64,000 nt of DNA from Deltaproteobacteria bacterium HGW-Deltaproteobacteria-18 (GTDB lineage: Bacteria > Desulfobacterota > Desulfovibrionia > Desulfovibrionales > Desulfomicrobiaceae): NCBI GenBank assembly GCA_002841885.1, contig PHBE01000001.1, positions 1 to 64,000 of the forward strand, read 5' to 3'. The translations under genes were made by a program, and so were the position numbers. Below are positions 53,265-62,052 of the stretch, one piece after another. The notes beneath the pieces are model-generated. The model saw only the letters and a program-made list of their open reading frames with translations, did not search any database and was not told where the DNA came from. Position 1 is the first letter of the stretch. The number at the start of each line of letters is the position of its first letter.

Positions 53265-54484
53265 GGCGCCTCCTGCGGGCAAAGCTGGTCGGGGTAATGG
53301 AAAACACGGTTTTCATAATTGCGCAGCACGATACCCTGCTCGTCCCGGCCCTGAAAATAATCCGGTTGCAGCGGCACCTTGCCTCCGCCGCCGGGAGCAT
53401 CGATGACATAGGTCGGGATGCAGTAGCCCGAGGTATGCCCTCGCAGATCCCGGATGATGGACAATCCCGTCTCCACCGGAGTCCGGAAATGGCTTGATCC
53501 GGGAATCGGGTCGCACTGGTACATGTAGTAGGGGCGGACGCGATTGCGGATCAGCCCGTGCATGAGCCGCTTCATGGTCGGCGCGTCGTCATTCACACCG
53601 GACAGCAGCACGGTCTGGCTCCCCAGGGGAATACCGCCGTCGGCCAGACGGTTGCAGGCCAGGGCTGTGTCCGGGGTCATCTCGTCGGGATGCGTGAAAT
53701 GCAGGCTGATGAACAGCGGATGGTAGCGGCGAAGCATGCGCACCAGCTTGGGCGTGATGCGCTGAGGCAGCACGGCCGGCACCTTGGACCCGATGCGCAC
53801 GATCTCGACATGGGGGATGGCGCGCAACTGGGACAGCAGCCACTCGATCTTCATGGCCGGAAGAGTCAGGGGATCACCGCCGGAAAGAAGTACGTCGCGC
53901 ACCTCGGGATGCGCGCGGATATAGTCCAGGGCGGCCTGCCAGCTGCGCATGTCCGATCGGTGTCCGACCTTGCCCACCAGGCGTGAGCGCGTGCAGTAGC
54001 GGCAATAGGTCGAGCAGAACTCCGTGACCAGGAACAGCACCCTGTCCGGGTAGCGATGGACAATGCCGGGAACGGGACTGTGGCCCTCTTCGCCCAGCGG
54101 ATCCGGTGTCTCGAAAGGCAGGCTCAGCGTTTCGCGCACATCGGGCAGGATGCAGCGCCGCAGGGCCTCGCTGCGGGATGCGACCCATAGATAATAGGGA
54201 GTTGCGGCCACGGGCAACTGGCGCCTGGTCTTTTCGAAGGCCGGCACGGGGACGCCAAGAATCCGCGCCATGGCCTCCACGGAGGTGACACGGTGCTTCA
54301 GCTGCCAGCGCCAGCTGTCCCAGTCCTTTTGCACGGCACCGGGAAAATGCGTGCTCATGAATTTTTTGCGATGTGCCCAGAGGCCAAGCTCCAGGTCTTC
54401 GGGATGGGGAGATAAAGAGGGGGGTTCGGCCAGCTCCTGATCGATTTCGGAAGGCTCTGCCGCGACAATTTCGACAACGTCCAT
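53249..54484 (-). CDS. Lysine 2,3-aminomutase family radical SAM enzyme (KamA-like)
   Basis: 411 residues from ATG 54484 (GAGGA five bases before). Radical-SAM cluster ligands in EFCSTYCRYCTRSRLVG (C-x3-C-x2-C), GGDPLTLP for SAM, FTHPDEMTPDTALACNRLAD, and the C-terminal QCDPIPGSSHFRTPVETGL and YVIDAPGGGGKVPL. The Asp residues of the latter two motifs match those that bind the lysine amino group in the clostridial enzyme, so lysine 2,3-aminomutase activity (giving beta-lysine) is likely. Length suits a stand-alone aminomutase, not the shorter EpmB that acts with EF-P; no efp or epmA is adjacent. First gene of a four-gene overlapped operon. Confidence 0.87.
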   Translation of the reverse strand: MDVVEIVAAEPSEIDQELAEPPSLSPHPEDLELGLWAHRKKFMSTHFPGAVQKDWDSWRWQLKHRVTSVEAMARILGVPVPAFEKTRRQLPVAATPYYLWVASRSEALRRCILPDVRETLSLPFETPDPLGEEGHSPVPGIVHRYPDRVLFLVTEFCSTYCRYCTRSRLVGKVGHRSDMRSWQAALDYIRAHPEVRDVLLSGGDPLTLPAMKIEWLLSQLRAIPHVEIVRIGSKVPAVLPQRITPKLVRMLRRYHPLFISLHFTHPDEMTPDTALACNRLADGGIPLGSQTVLLSGVNDDAPTMKRLMHGLIRNRVRPYYMYQCDPIPGSSHFRTPVETGLSIIRDLRGHTSGYCIPTYVIDAPGGGGKVPLQPDYFQGRDEQGIVLRNYENRVFHYPDQLCPQEAPCSLA

Positions 54485-54549
54485 GGTTTCCTCTGTGCAC
54501 GTTAAATTATTCAAAAGATGAAAACGCGCCAACATTTAGCAATATATTG

Positions 54550-54570
54550 AAATCAGTATATAAAATCAGT
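54550..54570. repeat. Short direct repeats in the KamA operon upstream region
   Basis: AAATCAGT occurs at 54550-54557 and 54563-54570, 13 bases apart, in an A+T-rich stretch 66-86 bases before the aminomutase start. They could be a regulator site near the promoter (TATATAC and similar elements are present on the minus strand). The 317 bases 54485-54801 show no supported gene. Confidence 0.3.
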
Positions 54571-54801
54571 GTTAATCCTTCATGCGCACCTGCCCTTTGG
54601 CAGCTATAAAAACGCATGTTCCCTGATGCGTCGGCTCATATGCCTTTCCCATTTTCTTGTCATCAGGGTTATGCCCATAGCAGCACAAATTTTTTGATAT
54701 TTCCTGAAATATTTTGCGAAAGTCCGCCAGGGGCATGAAGGATGGAAAAAGTCTTGCGGTTCAAGCTGTTTGAAACCGAAAGATACAGGAATGAAGAGTC
54801 C

Positions 54802-55776
54802 CTATTCGGGCTTTGAGATCACGATGCGCTTGTAGGTTTCGAGCAGCTCCACGAAGGCGTCATGGTCCCCGCCCTTGTCCGGATGCATGGACATGGCTTT
54901 CTTGCGGAAGATGCGCGCGAACTCGCGGCGGCTCAGACGCCTGATCTCGTCCATGCCCATGCCGAAGAGTTCCCGCACCCGTACCGGGGCGACAGCCCGT
55001 GGGCGGGGACGGGGACGTCGAAAATCGTTCATGAAATCGCGAAAGATCCGCTCGAAACCCGCTGATCCCGCGAAATCGAAATCAAAATGGAAACAGGCAT
55101 AACGCCGCAGATACGCCTGCGCATTTGTGTCCAGGCCGAAGGCAAAGGCCGCATCGTTCCCGAGGGCACAGAATTCATGCATGAAGGCTTCGTCATGATC
55201 GGCCGGATCCAAGGCTTCGGGTATGGTCCGGGCCGCCGGAGAGGTGAAATGGCGTTGCAGATTGAACACCGCATGCACGTAGCCGCGCAACTCCTGCATG
55301 GGCAGGGAGCGCTCCAGTCTCAGGAAGAGCTGCTCGATTTCGTCCCGGCTCTTGTTCATGAGGCTCAAAAACAGTTTGGGGCTGACTTCGTCGATGCGGC
55401 TCAAATTGAGCTCGCCCGAACGCATGAAAGCCATGCGCCTGCGATCAAAGGGGTGCAGGGCGCGGATGGCGTCCTCCTGCGTGCGGGTCAGCACTGTTCG
55501 CGTCCATTTCCCGGCCCGCCCGGCCCGGTCCCGAAAGCCCTGCGGGGCAAAAGGAGCGAAGGCTTCGTCGAGCTCGTCCATGTCCGGGTCCAGACGTGCC
55601 AGCTCCTCAAGAAGCTCCTCGGCATAAGAGATCCCGAAACGACCGAACCGGACCATTCTGCCCGGGTCCTCCCCCAGGTCTGCAAGCGTCTCGAAACCGA
55701 ATCCGCCGTCCATCGGCACGGAACGCCTGAGTTCGAAGCGTACCGGCCTGCCGTCTGCAAGCACTGCCACGTACAT
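54802..55776 (-). CDS. Protein with C-terminal J domain
   Basis: 324 residues. The last ~70 form a DnaJ-type J domain: helix II (SRREFARIFRKKAMS), then MHPDKGGDHDAF with the HPD motif needed to stimulate Hsp70. It is an unusual C-terminal J domain, and the 250 residues before it have no motif I recognise; they are rich in Arg, Asp and Phe. Probably recruits DnaK to a specific client. Starts one base after the pyrC stop, so co-translated with pyrC. Confidence 0.78.
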   Translation of the reverse strand: MYVAVLADGRPVRFELRRSVPMDGGFGFETLADLGEDPGRMVRFGRFGISYAEELLEELARLDPDMDELDEAFAPFAPQGFRDRAGRAGKWTRTVLTRTQEDAIRALHPFDRRRMAFMRSGELNLSRIDEVSPKLFLSLMNKSRDEIEQLFLRLERSLPMQELRGYVHAVFNLQRHFTSPAARTIPEALDPADHDEAFMHEFCALGNDAAFAFGLDTNAQAYLRRYACFHFDFDFAGSAGFERIFRDFMNDFRRPRPRPRAVAPVRVRELFGMGMDEIRRLSRREFARIFRKKAMSMHPDKGGDHDAFVELLETYKRIVISKPE

Positions 55777-55777
55777 G

Positions 55778-56761
55778 CTAATCCACCACCCGCCACTTCA
55801 GGGTTTGGCCCGCCAGATATGGCACGACGGAGCCGATGCGCTCGGGCACTTTCCAGGCGCCGTGTTCAAGGCGCACTGCCCGGGGCATGGGGCTCAGGCC
55901 GTAGGCGGCGCAGGCACGGTCCGAGACAAAGGACTGCAGCAGATCCAGGGCACCAAGTTCCTCGAAGAGACCGGCCAGGGCAGGAAGGGCCACTGGCGCG
56001 GAAAAGATTCCGGCCGCGCAGCCCGGAGCCTCCTTGGCATCGCGGGGATGAGGGGCCGAGTCGCTGCCGAAGAACGCCCGGGGGTGATGCAGCGCCGCCT
56101 GCCGCAGGGCGTCGCGATCCTCCGGACGCTTGGCCACCGGCTTGCAGAAGAGATGGGGACGCATAAGCCCGCCAAGCACATCATCAAGGGTGATGAGCAG
56201 ATGGTGCAGGGTGATGGTGGCGAAGAGATTGTCGAAGCGGTCCAGCAACTCCACCCCGGCGCGGGTGGTGACGTGTTCGAGAACAATGCGCAGCCGGGGA
56301 AACGAGCGCGCCCACTCCTCGACAACGGGCAGAAAAACCGCCTCGCGATCCATGACGAATCCGCACCCCTCTCCGTGAATGAGAAGCGGGATGTCCAGTT
56401 CCTCCATGGCGGCCAGGGTAGCATGGGCCTGCCTCATGTCGGCCAAGCCGGCCTCGGAGTTGGTCGTCATTCCGGCGGGATAGAGCTTGACCCCGATGAT
56501 ATGCGGCCTTGCGGCCAGCAATTCGGCTCTGGAGCAGGTCCTGAAGAAAAGGGTCATGAGCGGAGAGAAGGATTCTCCCGTCACGCGAAGTATTTCCTCC
56601 CGGTAATCCAGAACCTGCGCGAGGCTGGTCACCGGCGGAGTCAGGTTGGGCATGACCACGGCGGCGGCGAAGTACCGGGCCGTGTGCGGCGCGACCAGGG
56701 TCAGCATGTCGCCCTGACGCAGATGGACATGCATGTCCATGGGGGAGTGCAAGGTCAGCAT
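55778..56761 (-). CDS. pyrC: Dihydroorotase (PyrC type)
   Basis: 327 residues from ATG 56761 with GGAGG before it. Metal site H-x-H in MDMHVHLRQGDML, carboxylated Lys in IGVKLYPAGMTTNSE, later His in LIHGEG and VLEHVTTRAG, and catalytic Asp in FGSDSAPHP. Cyclises carbamoyl-aspartate in pyrimidine synthesis. The compact ~340-aa form of E. coli PyrC, with the family's conserved C-terminal hydrophobic region. The frame to 56815 lacks a ribosome site. Confidence 0.93.
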   Translation of the reverse strand: MLTLHSPMDMHVHLRQGDMLTLVAPHTARYFAAAVVMPNLTPPVTSLAQVLDYREEILRVTGESFSPLMTLFFRTCSRAELLAARPHIIGVKLYPAGMTTNSEAGLADMRQAHATLAAMEELDIPLLIHGEGCGFVMDREAVFLPVVEEWARSFPRLRIVLEHVTTRAGVELLDRFDNLFATITLHHLLITLDDVLGGLMRPHLFCKPVAKRPEDRDALRQAALHHPRAFFGSDSAPHPRDAKEAPGCAAGIFSAPVALPALAGLFEELGALDLLQSFVSDRACAAYGLSPMPRAVRLEHGAWKVPERIGSVVPYLAGQTLKWRVVD

Positions 56762-56786
56762 AAAACCTCCAGTGAATAGAAATATA

Positions 56787-57221
56787 TCAGGAAAGCAGAT
56801 AGGCAAGTCCGGCATACCGGGCCAGCTTGCCGAGCAGTACGGGAGGAATGAAGCGGCTTATTGACAGGCCGAAGAGACCGGCCACGGCGCAAAGCGGATC
56901 ACCGAGTATGGGCGTCCAGGCCAGCAGCAGGCTCCACGAACCATACTTGGCAAAAACGCGCACGGCCCGCTCCCGCTGCGCGGCGGAGAGGCCGAGCATG
57001 CGGGTCAGAAATGCCTCGCTGCCCCACCGCCCCATCCCCCAGGTCGCCAGGGCTCCCAGAGTATTGCCCAGCGTGGCCACCGCCACGCTCGCAAAGGGAT
57101 CGGCACCGGCCAGAATCAGCCCCACCAGCGCGGCCTCGGAAACCACGGGCAGAAACGTGGCGGCCAGGAAGGACAGGACAAAAAGCCCGAAGAGGCCGTA
57201 TTCAAGGAGCAACTCTTCCAT
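56787..57221 (-). CDS. YqaA/DedA-like inner-membrane protein
   Basis: 144 residues with four to five membrane segments; FLPVVSEAALVGLILAG and NTLGALATWGMGRW are typical of the YqaA branch of the SNARE-associated/DedA (VTT) superfamily. Its start is one base past the dus stop (57223), so they are likely co-transcribed. DedA relatives handle lipid-carrier recycling and membrane stress; the role of YqaA is not established. Confidence 0.82.
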   Translation of the reverse strand: MEELLLEYGLFGLFVLSFLAATFLPVVSEAALVGLILAGADPFASVAVATLGNTLGALATWGMGRWGSEAFLTRMLGLSAAQRERAVRVFAKYGSWSLLLAWTPILGDPLCAVAGLFGLSISRFIPPVLLGKLARYAGLAYLLS

Positions 57222-57222
57222 G

Positions 57223-58242
57223 TCAGGACGTGAACAGGAAGGCGTTGGGGGTGGACGCGACCCGAGGCCTCTTTCCCAGAATCCGCCTTGCGTTCTCCGC
57301 CATGTCTTCCCGGGTCAGCCCGCGCACCAGTTCCGGCCAGAGGCTGTGCCCGTAGACAAAATTGGCGGCCAGGTACGGCACGTATTTTTTGTACATCTTG
57401 ATGGCCCGGGCCGGCTCGAAATGCTTCCAGATGGCGTCGATCACCTTCAGCGCCGTGTTCATGAAGACATCCTCGTCAGGCTCGAAGCCGTGCACCAGCT
57501 GCGCGAAAATCCAGGGCCGGGCGATGGCCATGCGGCCGATGGACACTCCCGCGCAACCGGTCTCGGTCATCATCCGGGCGCAGTCTTCCCCTGAGAACGC
57601 ATTGCCGTTGCCTAGCACGGGAATCGAAACGGAGTCGGCCACGGCCCGGATGTGCGCCCATTTGGGCGGACGGGACCTGCGGTCCGGGGCGATGCGCGGG
57701 TGAAAGGTCAGAAGATCCGCGCCGGCGTCCTCGAAACGCCTGGCCAGATCCACGGCCAGGTCCGGAGAATTTTCCCAGCCGCTGCGAAACTTGACCATGA
57801 CCGGACAGCGCACGGCCTGCCGCACGGCCCGCACGATGGCCACGGCCCGCTCGGGATCTTTCAGCAGCGCAGCCCCGTAGCCCTTCTTGCAGATGGCGGC
57901 CACGGAACAGCCCATGTTGATGTCCACGCCCATGAGCCCTTCGGCCTCGATGCGCCGGGCCGCAGCAGCCATGACTTCGGGCTCGCCACCGAAGATCTGG
58001 CAGACAAGACGCGCCGCCTCCTCGTCGCGCCAGCGGAACACGGGAGAATGATGGCGGCTTTCCTGCGGCACGGCGCGGGCGTTGCACATCTCCGTGACCA
58101 TGAAACCATACCCTCCGAATCCGTCAAGCACTTCCCGGAAGGCCGCATGCCCAAGACCGGCCATGGGCGCCAGGACAAGGCGCGAAGGCAGGATCATGGA
58201 ACCGATGTTCAAGGGATCTGAAAAAAAGTCGGGATGCTGCAT
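57223..58242 (-). CDS. dusB: tRNA-dihydrouridine synthase
   Basis: 339 residues from ATG 58242 (GGAG nearby); the frame to 58890 is the shadow of the next gene. FMN TIM barrel: LAPMAGLGHAAFREV, DINMGCSVAAICKKGYGAAL with the catalytic Cys (usually NMGCP), MVKFRSGWENS, LLTFHPRIAPDR and SIPVLGNGNAFSGED. Reduces uridines in tRNA D-loops. The sub-family (DusB versus DusC) is uncertain; the Ser after the catalytic Cys is unusual. Confidence 0.85.
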   Translation of the reverse strand: MQHPDFFSDPLNIGSMILPSRLVLAPMAGLGHAAFREVLDGFGGYGFMVTEMCNARAVPQESRHHSPVFRWRDEEAARLVCQIFGGEPEVMAAAARRIEAEGLMGVDINMGCSVAAICKKGYGAALLKDPERAVAIVRAVRQAVRCPVMVKFRSGWENSPDLAVDLARRFEDAGADLLTFHPRIAPDRRSRPPKWAHIRAVADSVSIPVLGNGNAFSGEDCARMMTETGCAGVSIGRMAIARPWIFAQLVHGFEPDEDVFMNTALKVIDAIWKHFEPARAIKMYKKYVPYLAANFVYGHSLWPELVRGLTREDMAENARRILGKRPRVASTPNAFLFTS

Positions 58243-58310
58243 GGACACGGTCTCCACAAAACCGGAAAAACAGGGGGCCAGAGCCGGAACGGCCAGGAGT
58301 GGGAAAGCTG

Positions 58311-58344
58311 AAAAAGCGCCCTCCACCGTAGGGGGAAGAGCGCT
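58311..58344 (-). terminator. Terminator after the DUF4079-like gene
   Basis: On the minus strand AGCGCTCTTCCCCC pairs with GGAGGGCGCT around a short loop and is followed by five T. It lies between the DUF4079-like stop (58371) and the dus start. Confidence 0.7.
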
Positions 58345-58370
58345 TGGGGGACAAATCGGACGAGCAGGGA

Positions 58371-58796
58371 TCAGGACATCAAGAATAAACGAATGACGCC
58401 GATTCCGGTGACCACTTCCGCCAGCGCCAGAAGCACGGCCAACGTGTTGAAAACAGCGTGCGCCAGAGGCAGATAGCGGCGTTTCTTCCTGTTGCGGTCC
58501 ATGATCACGCCCGTGATGTAGCCGCCCGCGATACAGGGCATCATCAGTTGGCCGATCCAGTAATGGTTGCCGGTGATGGTGTTCTGACCCCAGTGCTGGG
58601 CAACGGCATAGAGGCCAAGAACCAGTCCGCTCATCCAGAGAATATGCGCGTACTTGCCGAACCGGACATGCTCGGCCCACATGAACTTGCCTTTCTTTCC
58701 CAAGTGGTTGGCCTGAAAACGCGGCCACCCGAGGGACAAGACGTACAGGGCCAGACCGGTGGCCACGAGTTGAAGCAGAGGATGAATCCAGAGCAT
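58371..58796 (-). CDS. Small membrane protein with conserved His (DUF4079-like)
   Basis: 141 residues from ATG 58796, with AAGGAG before it. Four membrane segments with His at their ends (MLWIHPLLQ, GKYAHILWM, GNHYWIGQL, LAHAVFNTL), a pattern suited to heme b binding as in cytochrome b561-like and DUF4079 proteins. No redox partner is adjacent. The 130 bases upstream contain a small hairpin (GCTTCC / GGAAGC) and the promoter region. Confidence 0.72.
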   Translation of the reverse strand: MLWIHPLLQLVATGLALYVLSLGWPRFQANHLGKKGKFMWAEHVRFGKYAHILWMSGLVLGLYAVAQHWGQNTITGNHYWIGQLMMPCIAGGYITGVIMDRNRKKRRYLPLAHAVFNTLAVLLALAEVVTGIGVIRLFLMS

Positions 58797-58926
58797 TGTG
58801 CACTCCTTGAAAGGCAATGTGTGAGCGAAAGCTTCCGCCTTGGTGGAAGCGGGCTGGTGAGTGCATAGATGAGGGGGGCATGATTGACAAGGTCCAACCC
58901 CCCGCATCCAGCGCCAGGCAGGCGAC

Positions 58927-61900
58927 CTAGGCTGGCGTTTCGGTTCTTGCCGCCCTGCGGCGGGCCCACCACCCCCTGGCTCCGTCCTGCAGGGAGCAGA
59001 GCACCGGCACCACGACCAGAGTCAGCAAAGTGGCCACGAGAAGGCCGAAAATGACCGCCACGGCCATGGGACCCCACCACTGCGCGGACTCCGATTCCGT
59101 GATCAGCGCCAGCTTGAAGAAGTCGAAGCTCACACCGAGAGCCATGGGCAAGAGACCAAGGATCGTGGTCACGGCCGTAAGCAGTACCGGACGGAAACGG
59201 GTCAGTCCGGCCGTCATCAGCGCCTCGCGCGTCTCCATGCCCGTGGCTTTGAGCTGCTCGAAATAGTCGATGAGCACGATGGCGTTGTTGACGACCACCC
59301 CGGCCAGGGAGATGACGCCAACGCCGGTCATGATGACCCCGAAAGCCGTGCCGGTGAGCAAAAGGCCCGCGAACACGCCGATGAAGGACAGCACCACCGA
59401 GGTCAGCACGATGAGCGGAGTGATCATTGAATTGAACTGGGCCACCAGCACCATGAAGATGAGAAAAATGGCGATTACAAAGGCCTCGCTCAGGAATTCC
59501 TGGGCCTTGCGCTGTTCTTCCTGTTCGCCCGCGAAGCTGTAGGTATACCCGCGCGGCCAGGCCATGGCCCCGAGCTTGCCGTCCAGTTCGCGGATGATGT
59601 CGTTGGCGAGCCTGCCGCTGACGTCCGACGAAACCGTGACCACTCTTTTCTGGTCCTTGTGATTGATGGCCCCGAGCCCGCTGGCCAGCTCCACCCGGGC
59701 CAGGGTGGTCAGGGGTACCGGCTCGCCGTCCGGTCCCGAAACCGTGATGCGTTTCAGTGACTCCACCGACTCCCTGTCCCTGCGCGGCAGCTTGGCGACG
59801 ATGTCGTATTCATCCTTACCCTCGCGGAACACGCCGACCTTGGCCCCGTTGATGGCCGCTTTCACGGTATAGGCCACGGTGTAGGTGTCCAGTCCAAGGA
59901 GCGCCGTCTTCTCCTTGTCCACCCGGATCTGGATCTCCGGTTTGCCGGTGACCAGGTTGTCCTTCATGTCGACGATGCCGGGGATGTCGCGCATGAGCGC
60001 GCGGACCTGCTCCACGATCCCGGCCAGCACCTGCATGTCGTCGCCGTAGATCTCAAGGCTGACGGGATCGCCGGTGGGCGGCCCTTCGTCTTCCTTCTCC
60101 ACGCGCAATTCCACCCCGGTGATCTGCGCGGCAAGTTTCTTTCGAACCTCCGAGACTATCTCCGATGAGTGCCTTGTGCGTTCGCTGATGGGTTTGAAAT
60201 CGAGGGTCACGGAGCCCAGATGGGTGCCGCTTCCCCCGCCGCCGAAATCCCCGCCCGTGGCCGCACCCGTACTGCCGATGACATAGCGCACGTCTTCATA
60301 TTCGGAGCAGACGCCCTCAATGATCCTTATGTAACGATCCGTGGCGTCGAGGCCCGTGCCCACGGGCAGCTTGATGTTGGCATAAGCCCGTTTGGGTTCA
60401 GTTTCCGGAAAAAACTCCACGCCCTTGCCGAATTTGCCAAAAGCCAGGGCCGAACCGAAAAACATGACCACGCAAATCCCCAGAACCAGCGCTCTGTGAT
60501 TCAGGGCCCAGTCCAAAAACCACATGTAGACTCTCTTGGACCGGGACTTGGCAACGTTTCCGTCACCGGCGAAGCGCGGAGGGGCGGCGGTCTGATAGCG
60601 CGCGGAGAGGACCGGATTGATCACCAGGGCCACGAAAAGAGAGCCCATGAGCGCCAAAATGACTGTCTTGGGCAGAAAGGACATGAATCCGCCCATGATT
60701 CCGGGCCAGAATATCATCGGGAAAAACGCGCCGATGGTGGTCAGGGTCGAGGTGATAACCGGCCAAGCCACTTCACTGGTACCGTCGAGGGCCGCCTGGA
60801 AGCGGTCCTTGCCCTCCTGCATGTGACGATAGATGTTCTCCACGATGACGATGCCGTTGTCGACAAGCATGCCAAGGGCCAGAATGAGGGAAAAAAGCAC
60901 GACCATGTTCAGAGTGATGTCCAGGAGGCGCAGGAGCGCGAAGGTGATGAGCATGGACACCGGGATGGCCACGGAGACGAACACGGCGGAACGCCCTCCG
61001 ATGAAGATGAGCACCACGAACAGGACGAGAATGAGTCCGGTCAGGATGTTGTTCTCCAGATCGGCGACCATGTTGCGGATATCCTCGGCCATGTCCGCGG
61101 TCAGGCTGATGGTCAGGGTGGGCGGCAGATATTCGCGCATCTCCTCGACAACGGTCGCTATCCGGTCGTTGATGTCGATGATGTTCTCGCCGCTGCGCTT
61201 GATCACCTGCAGGGTAACCGCGTTCTCCCCGTTCAGGCGGCTGAGCGTGGTGGGGTCCTTGTAATGATCGCGGATGCTGGCCACATCGCGCAGATAGACG
61301 GGCTTGCCGTCACGCACGAAGGCTACGATAGAATCGATCTCCGCCGGATTCTGAAAATCCTCGGGAACGCGCACCTGATAGCGCATGTCGCCGATGTCCA
61401 TGGAACCGCCGGGCATGTTCACATTGCCCCTCTCCACCGACTGCAGCATGGCTGTGAAAGGCACCCTGTATGCGCCGACGCGGTCGAGGTCGAATTCGAC
61501 ATGAATTTCGCGTTCGAGCCCACCAATGATCCGGGCGTCGAGCACTCCGGGAATGGACTCGAACCTGTCTTCCAGATCCTCGGCGAAGACCTTCAGCCGT
61601 TTCAGGCTGAAAGGGCCGGACAGGACCACCTGAATGATGGGCATGTCGGAAAAGTTCATCTCGCTGACAACCGGATCGTCCTCAAGGTCAGAGGGCAGGT
61701 CTCCGGAGGCCTGATCGACCTTGTCCCGGACCTTCTGCAGGGCGTCGTCGATGTCTTCGCTGGGCAGAAACTTGATGGCGATGGTGGACTCGCCGTCATT
61801 GGACTGCGAGGTCAGCTCCTCTACGCCCTCCAGCCCCTTGAGTTTGCGCTCCAGGGGAATGGTGACGAGCTTCTCCATGTCCTCCGGGGCCACGCCCTCG

Positions 61901-62052
61901 TAAGTGGTGGTCACGAAGATGTAGGGGATCTGGATGTCGGGGGCGGCCTCGCGCGGAAGCTTCACGTAACCGTACAGTCCGGCCACGATGATCAGCAGCA
62001 GGGAGACCAGGACCAGGGGCTGCCTGCGCTGCGCTGTTTCGTTGACAATCAT
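58927..62052 (-). CDS. RND family efflux pump, inner-membrane transporter
   Basis: 1041 residues with 12 membrane segments in two blocks (about 12-32 and 335-530; 550-570 and 870-1020) and two large periplasmic loops. ALGMLVDNGIVIVENIYRHM in TM4 contains the proton-relay Asp, and the AcrB-type pattern MPREAAPDI / EDMEKLVTIPLERKL appears near the N-terminus as PREAAPDIQIP. The sequence groups with AcrB/MdtB-like proton-driven pumps for hydrophobic compounds. ATG 62052 overlaps the adaptor stop by 4 bases. No outer-membrane channel gene follows in the window, so a shared TolC-type protein is needed. Confidence 0.92.
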   Translation of the reverse strand: MIVNETAQRRQPLVLVSLLLIIVAGLYGYVKLPREAAPDIQIPYIFVTTTYEGVAPEDMEKLVTIPLERKLKGLEGVEELTSQSNDGESTIAIKFLPSEDIDDALQKVRDKVDQASGDLPSDLEDDPVVSEMNFSDMPIIQVVLSGPFSLKRLKVFAEDLEDRFESIPGVLDARIIGGLEREIHVEFDLDRVGAYRVPFTAMLQSVERGNVNMPGGSMDIGDMRYQVRVPEDFQNPAEIDSIVAFVRDGKPVYLRDVASIRDHYKDPTTLSRLNGENAVTLQVIKRSGENIIDINDRIATVVEEMREYLPPTLTISLTADMAEDIRNMVADLENNILTGLILVLFVVLIFIGGRSAVFVSVAIPVSMLITFALLRLLDITLNMVVLFSLILALGMLVDNGIVIVENIYRHMQEGKDRFQAALDGTSEVAWPVITSTLTTIGAFFPMIFWPGIMGGFMSFLPKTVILALMGSLFVALVINPVLSARYQTAAPPRFAGDGNVAKSRSKRVYMWFLDWALNHRALVLGICVVMFFGSALAFGKFGKGVEFFPETEPKRAYANIKLPVGTGLDATDRYIRIIEGVCSEYEDVRYVIGSTGAATGGDFGGGGSGTHLGSVTLDFKPISERTRHSSEIVSEVRKKLAAQITGVELRVEKEDEGPPTGDPVSLEIYGDDMQVLAGIVEQVRALMRDIPGIVDMKDNLVTGKPEIQIRVDKEKTALLGLDTYTVAYTVKAAINGAKVGVFREGKDEYDIVAKLPRRDRESVESLKRITVSGPDGEPVPLTTLARVELASGLGAINHKDQKRVVTVSSDVSGRLANDIIRELDGKLGAMAWPRGYTYSFAGEQEEQRKAQEFLSEAFVIAIFLIFMVLVAQFNSMITPLIVLTSVVLSFIGVFAGLLLTGTAFGVIMTGVGVISLAGVVVNNAIVLIDYFEQLKATGMETREALMTAGLTRFRPVLLTAVTTILGLLPMALGVSFDFFKLALITESESAQWWGPMAVAVIFGLLVATLLTLVVVPVLCSLQDGARGWWARRRAARTETPA

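Noticed and set aside
53249-54484. Reading the KamA-like gene as EpmB (EF-P beta-lysylation)
   Set aside because: The protein is longer, keeps both lysine-binding Asp motifs of true lysine 2,3-aminomutase, and no efp or epmA gene is adjacent.
54742-54816. 24-codon plus-strand frame with a possible ribosome site before the J-domain gene stop
   Set aside because: Too short to judge, overlaps the 3' end of a real gene on the other strand, and no supporting context.
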